DNA of 64,000 bases from positions 5,817,124 through 5,881,123 of the forward strand of contig NW_004454175.1 of NCBI RefSeq assembly GCF_000283155.1, written 5' to 3'. The position numbers and the translations under genes were made by a program. This DNA comes from Ceratotherium simum simum. Its lineage: Eukaryota > Chordata > Mammalia > Perissodactyla > Rhinocerotidae. Below, piece after piece: positions 37,703-46,935 of this stretch (position 1 is its first letter; the number at the start of each line of letters is the position of its first letter). The notes under the pieces are model-generated. The model was not told where the DNA came from and made no database searches. It saw nothing but the letters and a program-made list of their open reading frames with translations.

Positions 37703-37810
37703 TTCCTAGTCATGATGAAAATTTCTAATTTTGACATTCAAAATTCTAGGGTGAATTACATTATCTGGCAGTGGGTTTTCTGTATGTCTGGTGATTGAAA
37801 AATGAATGTT
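37703..37810. repeat. Unnamed repeat, copy 2 of 3
   Basis: 'agtcatgatgaaaatttcta', 'gacattcaaaattctagggt', 'gaattacattatctggcag' and 'tatgtctggtgattgaaa' align with copy 1. Its right edge is cut exactly by the MaLR LTR inserted at 37811. Confidence 0.7.
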
Positions 37811-38172
37811 TGCAATAGAATGAATCTTTATGTCTCCCCAAAATGCATATGTTGATATCCTACCCCCCAAGGTAACAGTATTGGGAGGGCACTTTGGGAT
37901 GTGATTGGGTCATGAGGGTGGAGCCCTCATGAATGGGATTAATATCCTTATTAAAGGGACCCCAGAGAGATCCCTTGCCCCTTCTGCCATGTGAGATTAC
38001 AGCAAAAAGACAGCCATGTAGAAAGTGGGCTCTTACCAGACACCAAATCTGCTGGCACCTTGATCTTGGACCTCCTGTCTTCCCGAACTGTGAGAAATAA
38101 ATTTCTGTTGTTTATAAGCCACTCAGTCTATGGTATTTTGTTATAGCAGCCTGAATGGACTAAGACAATGTT
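37806..38172 (+). mobile_element. Solo MaLR LTR (MLT1-like) with perfect 5-bp TSD
   Basis: The body is 37811-38167, beginning TG and ending CA ('ggactaagaca'). Internal order: 'aaaatgcatatgttgatatcc', 'gattgggtcatgagggtgga', 'gccctcatgaatgggatta', 'ccttgatcttggacc', 'gaactgtgagaaataaattt' (AATAAA at about 38096) and 'tatggtattttgttatagca'. The 5-base duplication 'atgtt' flanks it exactly (37806-37810 and 38168-38172). Solo LTRs arise by recombination between the two LTRs of a complete MaLR insertion. No internal region remains. Confidence 0.88.
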
Positions 38173-38179
38173 AAATGGC

Positions 38180-38950
38180 AAACATAGTTATACATTTCTA
38201 TTACCCCACCAGCAATGGGTTAAGGCCAAAAGCCAATTAAAGGTAAGTTACATTTCAGAAATTGGTTGCTGGTTTGGAAGCATAGATGGACAGTACTGAG
38301 GGATCTAGTTCAGGAAAGCTTCTGTTAGGTTTCCAGAGGCCAACCCACTTTTCAAAAGCCTGGTTGTCTTCTGTCAGGTGCTAGAGAGCAAAGAGAAGTG
38401 TGCTTAAGATCCATTATATTGGTAGCATCTCGTGTTTACTCATCCAGCACTTCACTTTTCATATAATACCTTTTATTATAGAGGGTAAATGGCAGTTTTC
38501 CGCTGAATTTTAAAATAGTGCATCATGTATAATTCATAAAAACTGCCAGTGGCATCAACGTCCTCCTCTGGTGTTTGTCCTACTTAAGAAACGTCACACA
38601 TTAGACTTCTGTGATAGCTGTTATGCCTACTGTTGGATGTAATTGACCTTGTTCTACTGTCCCTTCCGTTGCTACCAACAATCATTTGGACATTTAAGAC
38701 TTTTTAGCTGACAATGTCAGTAGCTATTCTTTCCTCGTTACACTTTACTGTTGGCATAGAGACACAGAAACAGCTGAAGAGTTTTCACATAAGCAGTTCC
38801 TGATGAAGGGGTGATACTACCATGCTACTATATGTCACTGAATTTGTTTTTAAATGACAGCATCAAGGTCAGGCTCTTGCCCTTGAATTTGATGGAATTT
38901 CCAAAGACCACAAGAAGAGTTTCTATCTACAACTCTCATTTGGAAGTATG
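38180..38950. other. Unassigned sequence without a gene
   Basis: No repeat or exon recognised between the LTR and the next hAT element. Confidence 0.3.
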
Positions 38951-39570
38951 CTCTATTACAGTGGTTCTCAAAGTGTGGTCCCTGTAATAGCAGTGTCTGC
39001 ATCACGCTGGAACTTATTAGAAATGCAAATTTGGGGGCTCTGTAGTGGTTTACCAGCCCAGTTGTCTGGTAAAACATTATTTCTGGGTGTTTCTGTGAGG
39101 GTGTTTCCAGAAGAGGTTAGCATTTGAATCAGTAGACTGAGTAAAGAAGATCTGCCCTCATCAATGTGGGCGAGCATCAGCCAGTCCACTGAAGGCCCAA
39201 ATAGAACAAAAGATAGAGGAAGGGTGAATTCTCTCTTTCTTCTTGAGCTGAGATGTTCACCTTCTCCTGCTCTCAGACATTGGAGGTTCTCAGGCCTTCA
39301 GACCTGGACTGAATTATACCACCGGTTTTCCTGGTTCTCTAGCTTACAGACAGCAGATCATGGGACTTCTTAGCCTCCATAATTATGTGAACCAATTCCT
39401 ATAACAAATCTCCTCATATAGATCTCTATTTATCCTCTTGGTTCTGTTTCTTTGGAGAACCCTAATAGAGGCCATTCCAGGCCCATTAAATCAGAAACTC
39501 TGTAGTCTGATTTAACAGTCCTCCAGATGATTATGATGCATGCTAAAGTTCGAGAACCACTTCTCTATTA
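38951..39570. mobile_element. MER20-like hAT MITE, split, with perfect 8-bp TSD
   Basis: The left part is 38959-~39042 ('cagtggttctcaaagtgtgg', 'acttattagaaatgcaaatt'); the right part is ~39466-39562 ('aaatcagaaactctgtag', 'cctccagatgattatgatgc', 'aagttcgagaaccact'). Both come from one non-autonomous hAT element of the MER20 type. The 8-base duplication 'ctctatta' is identical at 38951-38958 and 39563-39570, which proves that the two parts belong together. About 420 bases of another repeat are inserted between them. Confidence 0.88.
39043..39465 (-). mobile_element. Older repeat inserted in the MER20-like element
   Basis: In reverse complement it begins 'ggttctccaaagaaacagaa' and continues through 'cacataattatggaggctaa', 'ccatgatctgctgtctgtaa' to 'cagtctactgattcaaatgc', 'tctggaaacaccctcacaga' and 'acccagaaataatgttttac'. 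I know this as a common mammalian interspersed repeat, but I am not certain of its class. No target duplication could be fixed at its edges. Confidence 0.6.
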
Positions 39571-39724
39571 GATATCTTCCAGTCTCTAAAAGATAGTTTT
39601 GATGAGAAATATTAAGGTACTCTAGAATCCAGAGATAAATTGAATACAGAATATTTTACATAGTGATATTTCAAAATCTAAGGTATAAAACAGCATTTTC
39701 AGAACTCGCTTGAACTATATATAG

Positions 39725-39850
39725 TACCATCAAGAGGTACTTATTAAAAATTCATAAGGCTTGACCCCACTCAGACCTAGCGAATCAGAGTGTTTGGGTT
39801 GGGGCTGATTGCCTCTTAAAGGGCACTCCAGACAGTTCTGAGGCACCGAG
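39725..39850. mobile_element. hAT MITE fragment
   Basis: 'acttattaaaaattcataagg', 'accccactcagacctagcgaatcag' and 'gggcactccagacagttctg' correspond to the middle and right part of MER20/MER5-like hAT MITEs. The ends are missing. Confidence 0.5.
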
Positions 39851-40104
39851 TATGATAACTGTAGAATAAAGTATAGCTAATGTTAACACCAGGTATCTCC
39901 GGGTGATGGGACCAAGCATGATCTTTATTTTCTATATACTTTTGAACCTTTTGAGTTGGATATAATGATCATATATTACTTTTATAATCAAAATAACAAC
40001 AAGGCAACTATTTTAGAAGGATAAAAGCAGACAGAATAGCATCACATCATCTTAAAGATCTGAGAACTTGAGGGATTTATGTATTTTCCTTATATTATTA
40101 ACAT

Positions 40105-40345
40105 CAGAGTGATGAAGAGCTTAGATTCTGGAGTAGGACTGCCCGAGTTCAGATCTTAGAGGCCTAATTACTAGTTGTGTAACTTTATTCCTAAAAACCT
40201 CAGTTTCCTCATCTCTTAAGCAGAGATAGTAACAATAGTGTCTATTTCATAGGGTTGTTGTGAGACTCAAATGAGAGTACTTAGTACAGTGTATGTGCTT
40301 AGTACAGCACATAATGACAACTCAAAACATTAGCTATTAGTAATA
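40105..40345 (+). repeat. MIR SINE (sense), nearly complete
   Basis: 'gatgaagagcttagattctgg', 'ctgcccgagttcagatctta', 'cctcagtttcctcatctctt', 'tcatagggttgttgtgagac' and 'cataatgacaactc' give the MIR order from head to 3' end. It is one of the best preserved MIRs here. Confidence 0.9.
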
Positions 40346-40479
40346 CAAGGATATCTAAGTTTTATGGCTATTTTTAGCTCTATTTTCTGTAAGAGTCATC
40401 TATTAATCAATCAATCCATTTTTATTGTAATGCTTAAAAAAAAAAAACTGGCCACACCTCTAGGTAGAAGATGTCCCTC

Positions 40480-40740
40480 TTCATGGATAGTAACTCTTCT
40501 TCCTCACCCTGGACTCCCATCCCTCTCATCTGACTCTTGTCCTGCCATGACTCATTTTCCTTCCTCGTGACAAAAAGCCATATCTTAGCTCTTTTTCCGT
40601 CCATTTCCCAATGCCTTCATGTTTCCACTTCTCCCCTATTAGTGCGATGTCTGTTACCTTTACCATATTTATTTGATGCCCAAAGGTTGCAAGAGCCATT
40701 TATCTCGGTGCATTTAATAAATGTTTGCTAAATTCTCTTA
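40480..40740 (+). repeat. Possible L2-like 3' fragment
   Basis: Pyrimidine-rich text ending 'gtgcatttaataaatgtttgc', followed by 'taaattctctt', resembles an L2 3' end ('tgctcaataaatgtttgttgaat'). The upstream part is poorly preserved. Confidence 0.35.
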
Positions 40741-41182
40741 GATCTAAAGTTCAGCATCATCAGCTATTTTTTTTTTCATCTTGGACATAACTAATGATTT
40801 GGGTTTCTGAAACTCTATCAAATAGAACACGTCTGAGTCTCAGATTAAGAATTGATTTTTGAAAAAAATCATTCCCAGGTTTGTACGTCCAGGTCAGGGA
40901 CTGATGCTGTACCTGCTGCAGCCCTGCGGGGTGCTCCTGCAGCTGCTGTTTGTAGGAGCCCAGCTACACTTCTCTTTTTCAAAGAGAGATTCATATGCGT
41001 CAAAAGCTTAGCACCTAATTGGGATTTTTCCTCCCAGATTTAATCAGAAAATTGTAAAGCGTTGAGAAAAGGAGTTTAGGAGAGAAACTTATCAACTTTC
41101 TACTTTCCGGAGCACTTTTAAATTGAAAACTTTAAAGCAGTGGTTTTCGGATTTTAGCATGCATGAGAATCACCTGGACTGG

Positions 41183-41527
41183 TGCTATAGCTTGAATGTT
41201 GTATCCCCCCCACAGACTCATATTTTGAAATCCTAGCCCCTAAGTGATGGTATTAGGAGGTGGGGCCTTTGGGAGGTGATTAGGTCATGAGAGTAGAGCC
41301 GTCATGAATGGGATTAGTTCCCTTATAAAAGAGACCCCACAGAGCTCCCCAGTCCCTTCTGCCTTGTGAGGTTACAGTCTATGAGGAAGTGGGCCCTCAC
41401 CAGACACGACATCTACCAGTGATCTTGGACTTCGCAGCCTCCAGAATTGTGAGAAATAAATTTCTCCTGTTTGTAAGCCACTCAGTTTATGGTATTTTTG
41501 TTATAGCAGCCCAAATGGACTAAGACA
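41183..41527 (+). mobile_element. Solo MaLR LTR nested in MER5A
   Basis: 'tgctatagcttgaatgttgt', 'gaaatcctagcccctaagtg', 'gtggggcctttgggaggtga', 'gtcatgaatgggattagttc', 'agtgatcttggacttcgcag', 'gagaaataaatttctcctgt' and the terminal 'ggactaagaca' give the same LTR family as at 9134 and 37811. It lies between MER5A segments that are contiguous in the consensus. A clean 5-bp duplication is not visible. Confidence 0.85.
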
Positions 41528-41656
41528 AGGGCTTATTAAAACATAGGTTGCTGGGTCCCAGCTCTGATTCAGCAGGCCTAGGATGGGGCCTGAGAATTGC
41601 CATTTCTAAGAAGTTCCCAGGTGCTGTTGATGCTGCTAGCTCAGGAACCTCATTTT

Positions 41657-41981
41657 GAGAAGTACTCTTTTTATTTTTTGTGAGGAAGATGAGCCCCGAG
41701 CTAATATCCATGCTAATCCCCCTCTTTTTGCTGAGGAAGACCGGCTCTGAGCTAACATCTATTGCCAATCCTCCTCCTTCCCCCCCCACCCCCAAAGCCC
41801 CAGTAGATAGTTGTATGTCATAGTTGCACATCCTTCTAGTTGCTGTATGTGGGATGCGGCCTCAGCATGGCCAGAGAAGCGGTGCGTCAGTGCGCGCCCG
41901 GGATCCGAACCCGGGCCGCCAGTAGCGGTGCGCAGACACTTAACCGCTAAGCCAGGGGCCGCCCCCGAGAAGTACTCTTTT
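41657..41981 (-). mobile_element. ERE SINE, long composite form, nested in MER5A 3' end
   Basis: The body is 41672-41966, inverted. It has the tail modules ('gagctaatatcc', 'gagctaacatc'), the 'gccccagtagatagttgtat' and 'gcacatccttctagttgctg' segment and the B box 'ggatccgaaccc' (reverse), so it joins the ERE2/3 head-and-middle to ERE1-like 'agatgttagctcaggg' modules. The 15-base duplication 'gagaagtactctttt' is exact at 41657-41671 and 41967-41981. Confidence 0.95.
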
Positions 41982-42284
41982 AAAGAATCTATTTGTAAGA
42001 ATCTTGAGAACTTGGTCCCCCTAAAGAGGGGAGGAAAGTTAGTATTAGTTATGTTAGGAGCCCTCCAGTCTCTCCTTTCTTTGTTTCTCTTGCTCTCTCT
42101 TTTCTTTTCCTGTTTATTGAGTATTACTCAGATTTGCCAATTCCAGCCTGAGAAAGTATTCATTTCCATACCCAGTAAATTTCAGAGAACCTTATCAAAG
42201 AAGAATCAAAGAAATTTCTAACCCTTGGCTTAGAAAGACTGATTACCAGTTTACCAATGATTATAATTTTAACAGCAAAATGTA

Positions 42285-42495
42285 AAATTTAGCTCTACTG
42301 ATGCCAACCTCTGTATTTTTGCCTACTTATTTCTCATCCCTACATACCTGTCCATGGTCGATATCTGTGGTTCATCCCCACTTTAAGCTTTTGCACTTGT
42401 AGCTTCCCCTGCCCTGAACATCACTCCATGCCCTGTCGCTCCATGTTCGTAACTTCTTTCAAAACATAGTTTCCTAAGATTCAATGCCTCCAAAA
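42285..42495 (+). repeat. L2 LINE fragment
   Basis: 'cttttgcacttgtagcttcc' with 'cctgccctgaacatcactcc', and 'aacttctttcaaaacatagt' are typical L2 3' phrases in sense orientation. Confidence 0.6.
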
Positions 42496-42689
42496 TGCCT
42501 TTCTTTAGAAATTTTGACTCACAAACAATTCACTTATTTTGCTTTCCAGTGGGTAAATACAGTTCATATATTTCTATAAATACAGTTCTTATATTTCATT
42601 TTCTATTATTTTCTAGTATCTTCTGGCCGATTTGTCTTCTTATTTTTCATTTTGCTGTCTTCCTCTGACCACAGCATCCTTCCCCTAAA

Positions 42690-43400
42690 ACCAGCAGATT
42701 ACAAGGAATCAAAGCTAACGTTAGCGTCTCCTTTTACTGCCTGAGCTTCTCCGCAAAGGACGCAGGGGGCGGGGGACAGCCAGGTTATCGCTGAATGGGA
42801 GACCAAGGGGAAGCAGGAAAGCATCCATGCTGCCATTTCCAGCAGCGACAAGGCACCGCTAAACATCTCGGCTTCAGTGGCCCCCAGATCCTCAGTGTAA
42901 CCTGCTCATTCTTCCCTTCCACTTAGAACAGACACAATTACCATGCTTAAGAAGGTAGCACAGCCGGAGGGTACTGGCTTTTATATTGCGCTTAATTTTT
43001 GCTTCAACGTTCAGAGAACATATTATGCAGCTACCATGAAACAGCGCCTGGTCTGTTTACTAACACAATATTATAAAAGTAAAACATAATTAAAAAAAAA
43101 AAAAAAAAAAAGAACTGGATGACTGAGTCCCAAGACAAAACTCAACCACAAATTATCACCTCACACTCGTAATTACCACAATAATTTGAGTGTAGAATAG
43201 ATGCCAAATGATTCGGGCCAGCCAGGCGAGAGTCCCCCGCTGCGCGGATGAACCTATGAGTGCATCTTAACGCTGCATTGCTGCGAGTATTGAAAGCACA
43301 GCGAGCGTCCCCACGAAGCTGGCAGCACCGATAAACTCAGGGACTCACAGGCTTCCGAGCAAAATACAGTCAGCATTTGTTTTACGGAAATGATTTATTC
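42690..43400. promoter_or_regulatory. Candidate regulatory element: CpG-enriched, unrepeated
   Basis: By hand count this stretch has about 26 CpG dinucleotides in roughly 700 bases, whereas neighbouring stretches of this length have only a few. I recognise no repeat. It combines GC-rich blocks (42735-42785 and 43215-43320) with an AT-rich centre holding homeodomain-type words ('cgtaattacc', 'aataattt') at 43168-43185 and a 20-A run at 43091. No open frame longer than about 60 codons with any domain is present. It could be an enhancer, an unannotated promoter or a short exon cluster. The inference is from base composition only. Confidence 0.4.
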
Positions 43401-43924
43401 TATTAGATCAGTGGTCTTCACGTTTTTACTACCTTCTCTAGTAACCTTTCTTTTACTTTGATGTTCAACATGTATACTCAGCAGCTCTGGCAGAAGCTGG
43501 GGAACCAAGCTCTTTCTGATTTTTGTCTTGTCCCCCCAGCCAGCCGAGAACCTCTGTGAGGCTCTCAATGCATGTCCTGCAAATCTCTGTGGCCCCACAG
43601 AGCAGAGGTGAAAAGGCAACAATGATACCTTATCGTTCATAGCAAGAGCAATCACTAAACATTAAGACACTGGGGTACAATCCCCAAATTTTTCCTTGCT
43701 CATTCACTTGAAAGGTAGATTTATTTATGGCGAAGAAGGCATAGTCTTATTATAAACCAGCCTGTGAATAGATTTCTGTCAATTCTAAACATTTAGACCT
43801 GGTTTTTTGAAGGCTATTCTCTCCAAACTAGGTAGTATGTATGAAAATATACATATAGAAAACAAATGAAAGTTCCATTTACCTTAAAAATTACTATTAA
43901 AGCATTCATTCAGCATGATGTGAG

Positions 43925-44468
43925 TATTGTGGCATAATAAAAAGAGAGTTGGAACCAGAAAGACATGAAATTCCAATTCTGTTATTTATTACCCAGTGGC
44001 CTTGGCAAGTCTCTCAAACTGTTTGAGTGTCAGTTTCTGATTTTTAAGAAAGAAATTTTTTTTAAATGCTGATAATGGTATATTTCAGAGTAACTGTGAG
44101 GTTTAGATATTGACTTAGTCAACTTGCTGTTCTGTGTCTCATCAATGATTAGCTAAGATTAGAACTGCTTTCCCCTGAAACTATCTAGACACAGAAATAA
44201 ACACTTACTGTTCACGTGAGATTTCCCCCAGTTGCAATATCCCAGCTATAAATACCCCCACCTGTAATTTGTCTACTCCTTCCTGTAAAAGACTAAGGCA
44301 AAACTACTCTGCAGAGACACACTCTGATCTTCCAATCTGGGGTGCTCTCCCTACTGCAATAGCCTGAATAAAATCAATTTCCTTACTTCTCTGATTTTTG
44401 TCTCTGACAATATATATGCAAAAGTGCCTGACACAAAATTGGTCCTCAGTAACTGGAAGCTTTTATTA
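43925..44468 (+). repeat. MIR SINE split by a solo LTR
   Basis: The first part is 43925-44110 ('gttggaaccagaaagacatg', 'cagtggccttggcaagtctc', 'gagtaactgtgaggtttaga'); the second is 44410-44468 ('gcaaaagtgcctgacacaaaa', 'ctcagtaactggaagctttt'). Together they cover most of MIR in sense orientation. Between them lies the LTR at 44111-44409. Confidence 0.8.
44107..44413 (+). mobile_element. Solo endogenous retrovirus LTR (class I-like), 4-bp TSD
   Basis: The body is 44111-44409 (299 bases), beginning TG and ending CA ('tctctgaca'). A TATA box 'tataaata' lies at 44247-44254 and a polyadenylation signal 'aataaa' at 44367-44372, about 115 bases downstream, as expected for U3-R-U5. The 4-base 'atat' occurs on both sides (44107-44110 and 44410-44413), and the insert precisely splits a MIR. 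A 4-bp duplication is the habit of gammaretrovirus-like (class I) ERVs. The site is AT-rich, so the TSD could match by chance. No internal viral genes are present. Confidence 0.65.
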
Positions 44469-44744
44469 AAAACCTTCTATAAACAGTGCTCTGAGTATAA
44501 CCTATGGAGGGGACAAAGATGAGCAGAATATATCTTCTGCATTGGCATCTGCCAAATCTAGTAACAATTCCATATATTTATGATGTAAAATCTTATTTTT
44601 TTAAGTTTTCCTGACTCCCATGATGATAAGCTAATTTTGGCAGATCAGTAAACAGTACGAATTAACTCACAATTTTAACATGAACTTTACAGTCATCTAT
44701 TCATAAAAACTATAAATAGAATTGAGCTTAATATGCACACCAAT

Positions 44745-45025
44745 TCTTTAAGACTTAGTTGAGAATGCTCCATCTCCATGAAACCTTCTCTAACTTCTGC
44801 AGTCAGAAATAATCTCTAGTCTCCGTGGTCCAGCTTGTATTTTTCTTTGCTTTTTCTAATACTATCTTTCACATTATGCTCTACATTAGTCTTAGTTGTG
44901 TATATGTCTGATTTTCTCCCTAGATTTTATGTTGCTTGAGACCAGGCACTGTGCCTTATCTTCTCTGACACGATGTCTTAGGCAAAGGAGACATTCAATT
45001 AGTGTTTGCTGAATTGAGTCTTTAA
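44745..45025 (+). repeat. L2 LINE 3' end
   Basis: 'ccatgaaaccttctctaact', 'tctacattagtcttagttgtg', 'tgttgcttgagaccaggcac' and 'attagtgtttgctgaattga' are in L2 3' order, sense. Confidence 0.75.
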
Positions 45026-45029
45026 TACT

Positions 45030-46095
45030 CTTTGATGCCTTGGATCATACTAACCAGGCAGTGTGCATATGAATACTTCATCATAAAATGTCGAAGTCTA
45101 CACTGAGAAGACTAAGTAATCAAGACAACATAATAGAGAATGGGGTAAAAAAAAGAGGAGGGAGGTGAAAAGATAACAAACAATGCATTGAGAGATAGAA
45201 CAAGGCAAAATTACGGAGGAAACAAATGCATCCTGAATAACTTTTAAATAGAGAACATGTTATTTCAACTCTACATATCTTTAGTACACAAAGGTTTGGA
45301 TAAGGCAGACTATAGTCAAGGTCTTTAGAAATTTTACCTACACCGACAAGTCAGAGTCAGGAAGTGATAATAATGGTAAGGTTGTGATACACAGTGTTCC
45401 TTTCACCAGCAGGTCACCAGTGGAATGCTAGTAAATGTTAACAACCTGCTCTCGGGGGAGAGGGAGCCCTGGTTTGTAGCACAGCCAGTTTCTGTGGTGT
45501 AAATATTCCCACCATGGTTGATTTTAAGCCATCAACATGACACTTAATGTAAGTTAAGGAAGAGATGCACACAACTGGCTTTCCCAAGCCAGTGAGAGCT
45601 GGTTCCATCATACTACTGCCAGTTCCCTCTCTCCTCATTTTCCTTCCAATGAAGAAAAACAAAGCTATAGCAGGTCTAGGGGAAGGTCCAGCCAAGGAAC
45701 AGGGCTTCACATGGAGTTTTGCCCCTCAGTTTCCCCTTTGGGATTGCGTTTTTGAGACAATGGATCACTTCCAAGTCACACCCTCCATCTCACTTTTCAG
45801 TGCAACATGAAAATCTAAGAATCACTTTGGAAATAAAATTAAAACCCACCATCTTCTTTTAAGCCACTGATGAAAATGTTAGGAAGATTTGCTTCATGAT
45901 AAATGTTACTCTCAATTTGAGAAAATGATGTGAGTTTAGCTTCTCTGAATCTTACAGAAACTATAAAATTATACATGAGAAAGACTGAAGCCACTGAATT
46001 GTTAGGAATTTTAGCTTCTGCACTGTTATACTAAGCTGTAACTTTCTAGCTACAAGTTATACCTCATCAGTTGAGCCAACATTTGCTTATAAAAA
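45030..46095. other. Unassigned sequence without a gene
   Basis: No repeat or exon recognised. Open frames on both strands at 45438-45810 overlap one another and have no domain. Confidence 0.3.
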
Positions 46096-46101
46096 ATTGA
46101 T

Positions 46102-46190
46102 GTGCTTGTTTTCTCTTAACACACAACATGCTGAAATAAAATGAAAAAATTAGCATGGTTCTGAGCACTTACACAAATTAGCAAGGGCTC
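46102..46190 (+). pseudogene. U6 snRNA-like relic
   Basis: It starts 'gtgctt', has 'attagcatgg' 48 bases later and then 'acacaaatta'. In U6 snRNA the order is GTGCTCGC..., ATTAGCATGG at about base 50, and ACACGCAAATT about 15 bases further. Spacing and the best conserved central block both agree, but the 5' stem and the 3' end are decayed and a few bases are deleted. U6 retrocopies made by L1 are frequent in mammals. No proximal sequence element or T-run terminator is apparent, so it is not expected to be active. Confidence 0.5.
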
Positions 46191-46199
46191 AAAGACCCA

Positions 46200-46930
46200 T
46201 GCCTGACAATGAATCAGATCTCAAGATGTGCAACTATTAATAAAAATGTAATATAGCAGCCCATCCCCGGAACTTGTTCAGGGTCATCACCATCAGATGC
46301 ATCATCACCCTGACATCTTTCAGCCTAGCTTGGGCTGGTATAAGCAATAAGCCCATGGAGTTGCCTGGATTTATCTTCAAGGATATGCAGATGAAATCCA
46401 GATTTTTGCAGCACATGCTCTGCCTGTGGCATTTAATGACAGTGAAAAATCCCTAAGAAAACCTTCCTGGAATAACTCAGAGACGTACTAAAGTTAAAAA
46501 TAAACCTTATTTCTAAGTTTAGCTAGAATGGCTTGGGAGGGCACCCTCCCAGGAAGGGTTATAGAAGTTATTTTGGTTCCAACGCTATATTTTAGAAACT
46601 TACAGGAGTTGTGTTCCTAGTCTGCACTTTCAATGAAACCGATATCATTTTAAGCTACATATATATAAGAATAAGAATTTTTAATCACAACCACTTGGAT
46701 AATCTTTCCATGTCCCCACCTGTATAACTGCTCCACGGAGTGTGGTCTGGCACGATTCTCTGTAACTGGCATTGTCAACTAACAAGAGACAAAGAAGACC
46801 GGCCTGTGCTCTGGAAGAGCACAGCTGTAGAAAGGACTGAAGTGGCTGGCAGAGTGCCTGGTGAAGAGAGGGACATGTCTACACAGCTGGCGCCTGCAAG
46901 GGCTAGTTTGTGTACTACCATCATTATTGA
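46200..46930. other. Unassigned sequence without a gene
   Basis: No repeat or exon identified. An open frame at 46740-46940 runs into the L1 fragment and has no domain. Confidence 0.3.
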
Positions 46931-46935
46931 ACTGA

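Larger units (their letters stand above)
41130..41985. mobile_element. MER5A hAT MITE, broken by two insertions, 8-bp TSD
   Basis: The MER5A parts are 41138-41182 ('cagtggttttcggattttag', 'gagaatcacctgga'), 41528-41671 ('gggcttattaaaacataggt', 'gcctgagaattgccatttct', 'ttcccaggtgctgttgatgc') and the short 3' end before 41977. The flanks 'ctttaaag' (41130-41137) and 'ttttaaag' (41978-41985) match at seven of eight bases. A MaLR LTR (41183-41527) and an ERE (41672-41966) are inserted in it. Confidence 0.85.

Noticed and set aside
41811..42221. 136-codon plus-strand open frame
   Set aside because: Its first part is the ERE SINE read against its own orientation, and its second part is unrelated flanking DNA. 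It cannot be a conserved gene.
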